From positions 2,091,501-2,155,500 of the forward strand of contig CANJKZ010000080.1 of NCBI GenBank assembly GCA_947471745.1: DNA of 64,000 nt, written 5' to 3'. The first letter of the stretch is position 1. Every line of letters begins with the position of its first letter. The position numbers and the translations under genes are program-made. This stretch comes from Closterium sp. Naga37s-1. Its lineage: Eukaryota > Streptophyta > Zygnematophyceae > Desmidiales > Closteriaceae. The notes beneath the pieces were generated by a model. The model saw nothing but the letters and a program-made list of their open reading frames with translations. It had not been told where the DNA came from and searched no databases. Below, one piece after another: positions 1 through 9,661 of the stretch.

Positions 1-53
1 GCATTTTCCTGCACGAACTCGCGACGCTTTGTGCCGAACATGACTAGACGCGA

Positions 54-720
54 ATGTCGCTTCAGCGAATCAAGGCGATGCTCGCGAACCAGTCGGCAGC
101 CGCCACAGCAGTAGCGAACGCATTAGCAAATGCAACAGCAGCGGCAGCTGTAGTAGGGGCGACACCGACATTTCAAACTGCAGCAGCGGCACCAGCTACT
201 GTGAATCTCGAAGCTGCTCGTCTGAGGCTACTAGAGGCGTTCGATCAGAGCGCAAAGGGAACCGACGTCAGGAAATTCATCTTGATACTCCAAATTATTT
301 CGATGTCGTTGGATGCACGACCCAAACACACGACGAGATGTGGATTTTGGCTCGCTGCAACACTATTACGAGGCCCGGCATTAGAATGGATCTACAGTAG
401 CAGCATAATCCGATGCAAAGGATCGTAGGCGCAGTTTCGGGCAGCCCTCATCAAACGTTTCGAACCAATCAACAGTTCATACATGGCGCGGCAGCTTATT
501 CATAGGCATCAACAAATCGGTCGTGTAGCACAGTATACGCAGCAGATAGATAATCTCTTCAACAGCATCAACGACTTGACAGAAGGTGAATAATCCAAGC
601 GTACACTGCCAAACTAAAAGAACATAATTTGCCAACAGGTTACTGCGGCAAACTACAGTAGCTACACGAACATAGTCTCCACAGCCGAACAGTTCGACGC
701 GTTGACCAAGGGACAACATG
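54..720 (+). pseudogene. Chromovirus gag remnant
   Basis: The first frame (54-428) has an Ala-rich N-terminus and then an alpha-helical segment ending LRGPALEWIYSS, resembling the capsid part of Ty3 gag. After the stop at 426-428 the similarity continues in another frame at about 430-590, where FRAALIKRFEPIN and QQIGRVAQYTQQIDNL resemble the gag repeat found in Ty3 elements. Gag would form the virus-like particle. The stretch from 720 to 1301 holds only short frames; a C-x-C-x8-C cluster near 880-910 could be a ruined zinc knuckle but is not convincing. Confidence 0.65.
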
Positions 721-1301
721 AAACACGACGCAACGTGCCAAACATGAATTTTGGCGCGGAGCGATCGACAACCCTCACGATTGCCAACCTGATGGATTTC
801 GACAGAATCGACGTGATGAAACGTCTGAATTTTGCGGTTCAGCAGGACATCGGTTTTGTCGTGCTGGAAAATGAAAAATGCACGTGCGGATCTTCAAGGC
901 AAGAACACTGCCGCACCGCCGAAGTAAAAAAACGAGGATCGCTAGTAGCTGCGGATCAAGCTGACGATCGCGAAAATATCTGAAAAATGTAAAAAGGCAA
1001 CAACGTGGCAACTTCAGAGCACGCGAAAAAGGAGGAAATGATGGCGCGAATTTAAAACGTCACGACCAGCCGGCGCCAGGGGAAATTGCTGAGACAAATG
1101 GAGACTTCGCGAAAAAATGACTCTGCACTGACTGGGAAACTCCAACCGAACACCCACGAGAGTAAGAATTCGTTAAAAATTATCCTATATGAATACTATT
1201 ATTAAAAATATTACTTCTCGTGGTTTTCAAGCCTTCAAAAACTTTAGAGGAGAGTTAGGGGCTAGATAAAGCCTTAAGAAATTGTACCGGTACTAGAAAA
1301 G

Positions 1302-1883
1302 TTGGGAAACCAACCCCAGAGCGTCGAAAAGGGTCGAGCGTTCCGAGGAGTTAACATTCTCTTCAAGCAGTACGGTGTGAAGGCTCCACATTCCCCACTG
1401 GTAAAGTCGACGCAACTCCAAAGCCTTAGGGGAAGGTTCCAGGCCCAGGAGAAGCTTAATTGGCCTCCAAAAAATCCTTTTACAGCCCAGGTGAAGTTGG
1501 AAGTAGAAAGTGCAACTTTAGGTACAAGAAATAGGGATAATAATAGTATTGATGTACCCTATGATCCTATTAATGAAACCATCTTTGGCTACTCGAAGTG
1601 GCAGCAGCCACTACTTCTCAAGGTGCTCTGCAAAGGCCGACGCCTCCAGGCAATGGTTGATAGTGGAGTGTCCCACTCGGTGTGCGACCGCGGGATGTCG
1701 GAGGGAATAGGGGAGTTTTCGGAGGGGACCCAGTTCACAGCAACAATGGTGGACAGCACGAAGCTACCCATCCATGGCGAGTCAATGCTACAGGTACAGA
1801 TAGGTGCATTGAGGTGGAAGTTGACGTTGCCGATCACAAACATCAAAGGGTTAAGATTTATCTTGGGGCGTGCCCTGAGATAG
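1302..1883 (+). pseudogene. Chromovirus retropepsin-like protease fragment
   Basis: An open frame of 193 codons. Its second half contains LQAMVDSGVSHSV, the D-S-G active-site motif of retroviral-type aspartic proteases (usually DSGAT), followed by beta-strand-like segments ending in FILG, a typical end of this fold. The protease would cut the Gag-Pol polyprotein. The first 100 residues are a polar region without recognised motifs. The start is a GTG, so this is only a piece of the original polyprotein. It lies between gag and RT as expected. Confidence 0.7.
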
Positions 1884-2190
1884 ATTGAGTCAACCAGATA
1901 GCCAGCATATACAACAAAGTCAAACGTGTGGAGCTGCGGAGCAAGACGGATTCAAAGGATGTTCATATAATGACACTTGCACAGTTCTACATGCAGGCGT
2001 GCCTCCAACGCGAACCCACGAGCACGAGAGATCTTGGAGGAACCAAGTGTGAAACCCCTCTCCCGTGCACCGTACTGCCTCAATCCGATAGAACTGACAG
2101 ACATGAAGAAGCAAATAGAATACTTACTGGACATGAGACTAACGACCATTCAACTATCCCTGCGGTGCACTAGTTCTCTTCACTCAAAAG

Positions 2191-2747
2191 ATGGTCGGTA
2201 GTTTGTTGATGTGCATCGACTACTGGGCACTGAACAAACAGACAGTAAAAATCAAGTACCCCATGCAGCACATAGACGATCTCCTAGACCAACTGCGTAG
2301 TTCGACTGTCTTTTCGAAGCTGGACATACGATCGGGTTATTGCCAGATTAAGATGGCACATAATTCGACCCACAAAGTGGCGTTTCGTACTAGATACGGC
2401 TCTTACGAGTAGTTAGTGATGTTGTCCGGACTCTGCAACGCACCAACGACATCCTGGGTAGATTTGAATCACATCCTATGGCCCCTGCTGGACGAGCGTG
2501 TATTAGTGCACCTGGACGACATTCTCATCTACTTAGAACATATGAAGGAGCACGTGGAGCATCTGCAGAAAGCCTTCGAGATCTTGTGGGGAACGAGTTC
2601 TACGTGAAGTTGACAAAGAGCGGCTTTGCCCTGAAGAAGGTGCAGTTTCTCGGGCACATGGTGAGTGCCGAGGGTGTACACGTGGACCCATGGAAGATCG
2701 AAGCCGTTAAAAAGTGGAAAGTGCTAGAGAACGTCAAGGAATTTTAA
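2191..2747 (+). pseudogene. Chromovirus reverse transcriptase fragment
   Basis: Three successive frames give one RT domain. At 2191-2412 MCIDYWALNKQTVK, YPMQHIDDLLDQL and FSKLDIRSGYCQIK are RT motifs of Ty3 elements. The frame stops at 2410-2412 (TAG where Phe or Trp is usual) and continues as LSGLCNAPTT and VHLDDILIY, the catalytic Y/F-x-D-D box in the form HLDD. It then shifts frame near 2600 into FLGHMVSAEGVHVDP, the start of the connection region. It copies RNA into cDNA in active relatives. At least one stop and one frameshift make it inactive. Confidence 0.9.
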
Positions 2748-2754
2748 TAGCTCA

Positions 2755-3500
2755 TAGGCTTCACCAACCATTACAACAGGTTCGTCCCACAGTAGGCTGA
2801 AATAGCAGCGCCACTGACGAACTCACTGAAAAAGGATACGCCCTATAAATGGGTTACTTCTCAACAGCAAACCGTAGAACAACTACAGACAGCACTGACT
2901 TCTGCCCTAGTACCCATTCTACCGGATCCAGACAAAAATTACTTGGTGGAAGCATACACTAGTGACTAGGCAGTCGGAGCAGTACTGATGCATGATCACA
3001 AACACGGTTGCAACCCATCGCCTATCTTCGTAAGAAGCTACACATAGATTAACTGAATTACACAATCCACGACAGTGAAGCCTTAGCTATAGTCACAGCA
3101 TGGGCGACCAGGGGCAGGGAGGGAACAAGGGAGAGGCACGGAGGAAGAAAGGGAGGTGCAGGGAGGGGAGAAACCGGGCGTGGGGGAGCTGAAAATGAGG
3201 GGCAGGGCGGGGAGGAGAGAGAGGCAGGGAGGGGAGAGGCTGAGCACACAGGAGGGGGGAAACATGGGGCGGGGAGGTGGGAAGCCAAGGACAAGGGGGG
3301 GAGGCGTAGAGGTGTTACCTAGAGTGAACCAAAACCACAGTTTACACTGACCACTGCAGTCTCAAATACATCAAGACACATCCAACGCTCTCACGACAAC
3401 AGGTGCGGTGGATAGACTCACTATCCACTACGACATCATTTACAGGCCCGGCCTACACAACAAAGCTGCCGCGTTGAGCTGCCCCGGACATGTAGCAGGC
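2755..3500 (+). pseudogene. Chromovirus RNase H fragment, split by a GA-rich block
   Basis: The upstream part reads IGFTNHYNRFVP, then AVGAVLM near 2965-2995 (the usual D-A-S-D before it is damaged by a TAG) and YTIHDSEALAIVTAW at about 3056-3102. The next 200 bases are GA-rich low-complexity DNA. The domain then resumes at about 3325 with TVYTDHCSLKYIKTHPTLS and RQQVRWID, normally found right after that segment. A further frameshift near 3425 precedes YDIIYRPGLHNKAA. The domain order is intact, so the GA block looks like a later insertion. Confidence 0.82.
3107..3310 (+). repeat. GA-rich low-complexity insertion
   Basis: About 200 bases of nearly pure purine on the plus strand, built from variants of GGGGCAGGGAGG and GGAGAGG. 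It interrupts the RNase H domain between two segments that are normally contiguous. No target duplication could be defined. The apparent open frames here (both strands) are by-products of the repeat. Confidence 0.75.
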
Positions 3501-3639
3501 ATCCAGCTCGACGGGATGATGTTTAAGGGTCTATTCCAACATGGGTACTTCGTGGACGCAGAAATTGCTACTCCATAGAAGCAGAAATTGTTACAGTGGG
3601 AGAAGGACTTAGCGGTAAGGAATGGTTCAAGAAAGATTT

Positions 3640-4363
3640 TGGTACCGAACTATGCCCTGCTCCAACAAATCTTACTGGAAGAGTTTCACGATGTAGCATA
3701 TGCGTTACATTTTGGAAGTAACAAGACGTTAGCAGGGATAGCGAAGTCTTACTACTAGCCCCGGATGGCAGCAGACATGCAACAGTTCGTCACCTCATGC
3801 GACACGTGCCAGCGGATGAAGAGTAGTAATTAGAAAAAAAATAGAGTTGTTTCATCCTCTACCCGTACCGAAGTAGCCATGGCAAGTCGTTAGCCTTGAC
3901 TTTGTTACTGGGCTTTCTTCGACCTCACGAGGGCATGACGCTATAGTCGTGGTGATCGATAAGTTCTCTAAAATGGGACACTTGATCCCAACCAATGCCA
4001 CGGCTACAGCTAAAGCAATTCCTCGCCCCTTTTTCGGCCGCATCATCCCCATACGGCATCCCCGCTACACTCATCTCGGACACAGATTCAAAGTTCACAA
4101 GTAAGTTCAGGAGGGAATTCATGGGTTTGTTGAGGACAAAGCTTGCGATGCCTTCAGCATACCACCCCAAGACTGATGGACAGACAGAGCGACAAAATCA
4201 GGTGGTTGAACAGTTACCGCATACCGCATGCAAAGACGATATCAGCCACTGGGATCTACAGCTACAGACGTTTGAGTCTGCTTACAACAAAGCTTCACAT
4301 GCGGCCACAAGGAGAACTCATTTCTTCCTGTGTTACGAACGCGAACCACTTACACCACAATAA
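3640..4363 (+). pseudogene. Chromovirus integrase fragment
   Basis: The zinc-binding N-terminus is visible at about 3660-3830 as LLEEFHDVAYALHFGSNKT and CDTCQRMK (H-H-C-C pattern), with a TAG replacing the usual Trp in YYWP. The catalytic core follows: DFVTGLSSTSRGHDAIVVVI near 3895-3955, SDTDSKFTSKF at 4075-4110 and AYHPKTDGQTERQNQ at 4155-4200, giving D, D and E of the DDE triad. The frame changes at about 4000. The enzyme inserts the cDNA into chromosomes; this copy is inactive. Confidence 0.88.
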
Positions 4364-4584
4364 CAAACCACACCGGCACACGTTCAAGCCGCACACGAGT
4401 TCGTCACCACCATGCAGCAGCTATGGGAGAAGACTAAGCGACGTCTCACCATGATCCAGAACTCCCATAAGCAGTCTGCATATCGACAGCGACGTGATGA
4501 CTTAGTTGCAGTCAGAAATCAGGTGCTTCTCGACACACGCAACTTGGACTTGTCTCTCCTCCCATCCAAGCTCCGGCCTCGCTT

Positions 4585-4930
4585 GTGTGTGATCCCTTTC
4601 GCGTTGAGGCAATGGCGATACCAGTAAGATTCCGCTTGCGCTTACCGACTACGTGGAAGCTTCACAACGCTTTCCATGTTCAGCTACTGAAGCCCTACAA
4701 GGACCCACACCAACAGTTTCAGGGACGACAGCTATCGCCACCAGCACCTGTTTTTGTACAGGATTAACCAGAGTACGAGGTGGAACGTGTCGTCGCTCAT
4801 TGACGCAGATGCGGCAACATGCTACAGTTCCCGAAGAGCTCGAAGGGATATGATTCCTCGGAAGACAGTTGGGTTGCAGAAGCTGATATAGGCAACTTAC
4901 GCCGTGCTCTCAAGAATTATCTTGTTAAGC
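4585..4930 (+). pseudogene. Chromovirus integrase C-terminus and chromodomain
   Basis: FRLRLPTTWKLHNAFHVQLL at 4630-4690 is the GPY/F-type tail of Ty3 integrases. After VFVQD and a stop codon, the next frame reads PEYEVERVVAH at about 4770-4800, then, after another stop, FPKSSKGYDSSEDSWVAE to about 4885. This matches a chromodomain: E-Y-x-V-E start, K-G-Y and the S/T-W-x-x-E core. In active chromoviruses this domain directs integration to heterochromatin. Two stop codons inactivate it here. Confidence 0.85.
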
Positions 4931-4956
4931 GGGGTGTTTATCATGCCACCCAGCTT

Positions 4957-4977
4957 GGGGGGGGGGGGGGGGGGGGG
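4957..4977 (+). repeat. G21 tract at the polypurine-tract position
   Basis: Twenty-one consecutive G lie four bases before the start of the 3' LTR (4982), exactly where the plus-strand primer (polypurine tract) of an LTR element should be. It may be an expanded polypurine tract or simple homopolymer growth. Confidence 0.6.
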
Positions 4978-4981
4978 CGTT

Positions 4982-5276
4982 TGAGAGTACGACGACTCTG
5001 CCTACCTGTATTTAACTTGCCTTGCCTTATTTTGCTTGTTTCTATTTTCTTGAGCTTGTTTTCCTAGTTTCGTTACTAAGTAGAATTATTATGGTAATAG
5101 GCACCGAAAAGGTTACTTGCACTAAATTCTATGTTTTTTGGTTGCCTCCGAGAGGCTTCTACCGAATTCGAGAAGGACCCGTTCGGAACGCTTCGCGACC
5201 CTCGGAACCTTCCCGTAACATTCTGGTTACTGTCCTTGTTTCGTGCCTATATATAGCCTTGTACTTTGTACTCAGC
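4982..5276 (+). repeat. Chromovirus 3' LTR, truncated
   Basis: Starts TGAGAGTACGACG and is similar along its length to the solo LTR at 20550-20904. Shared blocks include GAGAGTACGACG, the CACCGAA.AGGTTAC segment, GGGGCGCTTCGCGACCCTC-like sequence and the TATATATAGCCT box near 5249-5260, probably the TATA box of the LTR promoter. Similarity stops near 5276, about 70 bases before the end expected from the solo copy, so the R/U5 end is missing or replaced. Confidence 0.75.
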
Positions 5277-6103
5277 GGGATCGGGAAGAGAGGGAGGAGG
5301 CGCCGTAGGGGCAGCAAGACGGCGGGGGGGCAGCAAGACAGCAGGAGCCTGAAAGCGCTCATATTCGGGCGCATGGACCATCGGAGCAGCGGGAAGAGAC
5401 TGCAAGCCGATGTGGCTCGTCGAACCAACCTGCGCTGAGTGCATTGCAGCAGCCAGCATCCCCTGCAGGTCGACACGCAACTGTTGCACTCCATTCACGC
5501 CACCTCGGCCAGAACCATGACATCCCCTCCAACCGCCACGGCCGCCGCGATGAGCAGAGCGATACGACGAGGAGGGACAGCGACGAGGAGAATTGCGACC
5601 CTGATGGGATGTCGCCTGGCCCCTTGCGGTGGCGGCGCGGTTCTCAGAGGTGCTGCATGAGGAGGCGCAGACTCAAGAGACACATTACGAGCCGTGTCGG
5701 GGACGACGCCCACCGCCGTCACCGGCGCCGACCCCACGACGGGCGGCTGCGTCACCGGCACCGACTGAGCGACAAGCGGCGGTGTGCATGGTGCACCAGC
5801 CGTGAAGTGGAGCAGGAGGCTGCTGGCAGGCCGAGTCCATGCCCTGAAGTGGCGCCACACCGCCAACATCGGCAGAGAGCTCGAGCGCAGGAGATTGAGC
5901 TGGTGCAGATGAAACAAGGAGCGGAGCAGGGGCAAAAACACTCTCCGCAGAATTCCCCCCGTGCCTACCGGAGTAGCAGGGAGCTCCACTTCTGATTGCG
6001 CAGCCTCAGCAGCCATCAAACACAAACGCGAGGGGGGGGGGGGGGGGGAGGGTACGTGCCCCACTGACACAGTGGCAGAGGGCGTTAGCAAACGCACATA
6101 CAC
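5247..6103 (-). pseudogene. Unidentified Gly/Arg- and Pro-rich reading frames
   Basis: Two overlapping minus-strand frames. The upstream one (5495-6103, GTG start) is Pro/Val/Ala-rich. The downstream one can be followed from about 5665 to 5247: an Arg/Gly-rich stretch with RGGRGGWRGCHGSGRGG is followed by GVQQLRVDLQGMLAAAMHS and HAPEYERFQAP. That could be a retroelement gag-like or RNA-binding protein joined by a frameshift, but I recognise no family. A G17 run at about 6032-6048 lies inside the upstream frame. The end overlaps the chromovirus LTR, so the last codons may be chance. Very uncertain. Confidence 0.3.
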
Positions 6104-6619
6104 CCCGGCAGACGGCGCACGCTATACGTAGAGAACGAGAGACTAGGAGGCGTAGCGCTGGGACGGCAGACGGAGGGCCGATGAATGGCTTCCAAAGGGC
6201 TGCATGACGGGCTTTAAATAGGCAAGAGAACGAATCTGCTAATGAAGATGATAACGCTCGGGATGCAACTTATGTACAAGGAGCAGTGGTGGAATCATCT
6301 AATGAAGGAAGTGCTGAAGCAGGAAGGAAATTTGGGCTGCAATGCATCGAAGGAGTTTGCCAACACCAAGTCGAGCCGCATCTCAAAACATTGGCAACAA
6401 GGGGGGAGGGGGGGGGGAGGGGGGGTGGATTCTCAACACGCATCTGGAAAAAATGCAAACCCATAACCTCCCCGCCAATTCTCGCCAGAGCAGCTGGCAA
6501 GGGACCAATCCTGATTCAGCGGTGGTCGCTAGCCCATACTGTCACGAAAACTCCCGTGTGATACTCGTCCCCAATTCGGCATGGCATTGCTAACGCCGCT
6601 GCTGCACCTCGCACGAAAC
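6104..6619. other. No recognised feature
   Basis: Short frames only. A G-rich block (about 6401-6426) of the type seen elsewhere in the window is present. No gene, LTR or RNA could be supported here. Confidence 0.5.
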
Positions 6620-7016
6620 CCTGAGTCAGTCGCAGGTTGTCGCCTGCTGCTATTCATCCCACAACTGTTACTGCATCGGAGCAACCCCAAAAACATCCTG
6701 ATTGGCCAGCCGTGACAACACGGCTCTGCAAATTCTTTGAAGGCGACTAGGGAGCCCTATACGAAGCGGCTCTAGCAGCTGTCAACCCCCCACCTCCCCC
6801 ACGCCACCAACTTGACGACATGGGCAGGCGCTCTCGAGCTTAGGGCTTGGCGTGGAGAGGGAGTCGGCGCAGAGCAGTCATGGCGTTAGAGGCAACACCA
6901 GTGGCTACAGCATCACCTGGGGTGCTGGATGCCCTGAGATCCAAGAACCCACCCTATTCATACGTTTCCATAGATGGGACTCCCAACCCCACAGTAATAC
7001 CTACCTCCATCGACAA
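6620..7016 (+). pseudogene. Non-LTR reverse transcriptase gene, 5' part
   Basis: The frame around 6847-7016 contains GSRRRAVMALEATPVA and LDALRSKNPP, which resemble the conserved region upstream of the RT domain in a widespread group of non-LTR-like RT proteins (typically R-A-x-R-A-L-x-S then L-x-x-K-H-P). Upstream, 6660-6840 gives a Trp/Arg-containing segment in a nearby frame with a TAG, so the gene was probably longer. It ends inside codon phase at 7016, where copia element A is inserted, and resumes in the same frame at 14717. The true start is not identifiable. Confidence 0.65.
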
Positions 7017-8162
7017 TGCGGAGATAACTACAGCAACGGGAGCTAGACTACGGGCTAGGCATGGGTGCTCGTATGATCTCTGCGTTCGTTGGTCCTTAGT
7101 CGTTTTCCTAGTGCACACACTGCTTGCTAGTTCACGGGGCAAATTGGCAGGAGTTTCACTAGAGAAAGTTGACAACGATGGTACAATGAAGTTGGCATGG
7201 CTAGACTACATCATAGCTAGCATTCAGGTCGTTTGACTGCCAGCACAGCATGGTCGACCGCGTTCCAGCACGACTTGGTCGACCGCGCTCCAGCAGTGCA
7301 AAGTCGACAGCGTGCCAACGTTGCAGGTTGACGGTGTGCCAGCGTTGCTCCCGCAAAACCGCATCGCACCAGCTTCGCAGGTGCTCGAAGATGATTGGCG
7401 TGCAGAGCCTCGTCACCTGCACAGCGCACACACCAAGTCAACCTGGCGCTGACGATTGCATCTGATCAGCCACGTCGACCTCGGGATACCACCATCGAGG
7501 TCGGACTCGCCAACTTCGCCTGGGCGACCGTCGCGCTCCTCCGCAGAACCTCGTCACCCAGGTAACCTGGTCGACTGGGCAACCACGTCGACCAGGTGCT
7601 CCTGTATGTGCCTGTCGACCTCCCAAGTCGACGGCCACCTCTAGTCGACCTCACCAGGTCGACCACACCCCTGGTCGACCAGCTCCAGGCCGACGTCACT
7701 CCTGGTCGACCAGCTCCAGGTCGACCAGCACAGTCGTCAGCCGACCATCCAAGTCGGCTACCCAAAGTCGGCATCACCAAGTCGACGCCCCTTCTACGTC
7801 GATGCCGACTTCCGGGCCGACCTCTTGAAGTCGGCGACCTCCCAAGTCGGCGGACTTGCAAGTCGGTAACCTTGCAAGTCGGTGACCTTGTAAGTCGTTG
7901 ACCTTGCAAGTCGGTGACCTTGCAAGTCGGCGCCGACTTCCAGGTCGACGTGCCACATCGCCGACCACCAGTTGAAGTCGGTCGCCGGCTTCCCAAGTCG
8001 ACGGCATTGCAGTGGCCCCGTGCAAGTCGACCAACCCCGTCGACCAGCTCGCCCCAAGTCGGCGTCGCCCACTGCTGCAAGTCGGCTGTACCTCCCGTAC
8101 ACCCAACCATGAAGTCGGCTCCGCCCAAGCGAGGATGGGGCCAACAACAACTCTCGTTGACA
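7017..8162 (-). repeat. Element A 3' LTR
   Basis: 1,146 bases, TG...CA. Nearly identical to 13603-14716 apart from scattered substitutions and an extra ~32-base block near 7861-7910. It is rich in GTCGAC and in short tandem units of the type CAAGTCGGTGACCTTG, which explain most of the length difference between the LTRs. The many short open frames here are by-products of those repeats. Confidence 0.93.
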
Positions 8163-8174
8163 CTCCCCTACCGC
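8163..8174 (-). other. Element A polypurine tract
   Basis: On the minus strand the bases directly before the 3' LTR read GGTAGGGGAG, a purine-rich stretch at the place where plus-strand DNA synthesis is primed. Confidence 0.65.
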
Positions 8175-8290
8175 GTTCACGCTTGGGCCCCCAGCCCAGA
8201 CGGCATCACTGCTCGGAGAATAGCTCGTCGACGTGCACCGAACACACAGCACGTCGTCCACCGCACCAGCCATGCAAGAGGGCATGGCAC

Positions 8291-8986
8291 CTACTGCTGC
8301 ACGTCGTCACCTTCGTCGCCCACGTCGGCCAAGCGCACCTGGCCGATGGCGACGGAGCACCGGTTGAAAGCCGGATAGTGCAGCGCCTTCGTCAGGAAGT
8401 CGGCCGGCTGCTCGGTAGTTGGGATGTACCTCAGCGAGAATTTCCCGCGCCTCACCATGTGCTGCAGCCAGGCCTGTCGCCGCTCCATGTGCTTGAGGTT
8501 GCCTGTCAACCCCATGCCCTCGGCGACCGTGATGGCCGACTTGTTGTCCACCTGAAGGACGGTCGGCTTCCCGGCATCCAACTGCCGGAACTCTGCAAGG
8601 AGGAAGCGAAGTCGGTGTCCCTCCTTGCCGGCTTCGGTGGCCGCCACGTACTCCGACTCGGTCGACGACAACGTCGCGCACTTGATGCGCTGGCTCGACC
8701 AGGAGACTTCGGCCCCTCCGTAGACGAACACGTAGCCGCCCGTGCTCATCCTGCTCTGCTTGTTACCGGCGTCGTCGGCGTCCACATAGCCGACTAGCTC
8801 CAGCGACTCGGGTCCACCGCCGAACTCCAGGGCGGTGTCAAGCGTGTTGGCGAGGTAGGCGAGGTGGCGGTCGACCTCGCGCCAGTGCTGGTCGCTCCTC
8901 ACTGTGAGGCCGCTCCCCAGCTTGCTGCAGGCGAAGGCGATGTCCGGCCTCGTCGTCGTCGCCGCGAACTGCAGTGAGCCGACCTT
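8291..8986 (-). pseudogene. Element A RNase H domain
   Basis: Same frame as the upstream RT, separated by a TAG at 8987-8989. It contains VGYVDADDAGNKQSRMSTGG, STESEYVAATEAGKEGHRLR and LQVDNKSAITVAE, the D-E-D catalytic core of copia RNase H, and ends with the usual YIPTTEQPADFLTKAL about 45 codons before the stop at 8291. The enzyme degrades the RNA strand of the RNA-DNA hybrid. The domain itself looks complete; only the stop upstream separates it from the polyprotein. Confidence 0.9.
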
Positions 8987-9661
8987 CTACCGGTACTCCT
9001 CCTCCTGTCGCTCTTGTGCCTCCTCGTCGTCGAAGGTGAGGTCGGCGTAGGCGTCGACGGAGACCGGCGTCTTTGGGGTGCGCCCGGTCTGCTCTTCGTC
9101 GATGAAGCACCTACGCACCTTGTCGGCGTAGCCCTGCTGGTGCAGCCACAGCTTCCCCGCCGACCTGTCGCGGACGATCTCCAGCCCGAGGTACTTCTGC
9201 ACCGGCAAGATCTCACGCAGCTCGAAGGCGGACTCCAGCAGCCCCTTAAGCTCCTTCAGCATCTCAGTGCTGTTGCTGGCAGCGAGCAGGTCGTCAACAT
9301 AGACCAGCACCCAGCAGGCCACTCCGTCGTCGCCGACCTTGAAGTACAGAGCCTCGTCAACCTGGCTCTTCTTCAACCCGGCGCCGACCAGCACGTCATT
9401 GAGTGCTAAGTACCACAGCAGCGGCGACTGCTTCAGGCCGTACAGGCTCTTCAGCAGTTTGCAGACCCGGCCGGTTCCGTCGTTGAAGTAGTCCGGCTGG
9501 GACATGTAGAGCACCCTGTCGAGCTTGCTCTGCAGAAAGGCGTTCTTCATGTCGAGCTGCATTAGGTTGAGGTTGAGGATGGCGACGATGCTGAGGAAGA
9601 TCCTCAGCGTGACGTAGCTGCCCACCGGCGCGAACGTCTCGTCGTAGTCGGCGCCGTACAC
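8987..9661 (-). pseudogene. Element A reverse transcriptase, main part
   Basis: Begins directly after the TAG at 9662-9664 with VYGADYDETFAPV, the standard start of the copia RT core; the TAG stands where Gln is usual (GF-x-Q-x-Y-G). It continues with QLDMKNAFLQSKLD, YGLKQSPLLWY and WVLVYVDDLLAAS (catalytic YVDD at about 9283-9308). It ends at a TAG before KVGSLQFAA, again a place where Gln is plausible. Otherwise the domain is uninterrupted, so the element decayed mainly by point nonsense mutations. Confidence 0.92.

Larger units (their letters stand above)
1..5276 (+). mobile_element. Decayed Ty3/gypsy chromovirus, 5' end outside the window
   Basis: Fragments occur in the order gag, aspartic protease, reverse transcriptase, RNase H, integrase and chromodomain, followed by a 3' LTR, which is the domain order of the chromovirus branch of Ty3/gypsy elements. 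All parts are on the plus strand but are broken by many stop codons and frameshifts, so it is not functional. No 5' LTR was found before position 54, so the element probably starts upstream of the window. The 3' LTR matches a solo LTR at 20550-20904, showing this family inserted at least twice here. Confident about the class; the left boundary is unknown. Confidence 0.88.
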
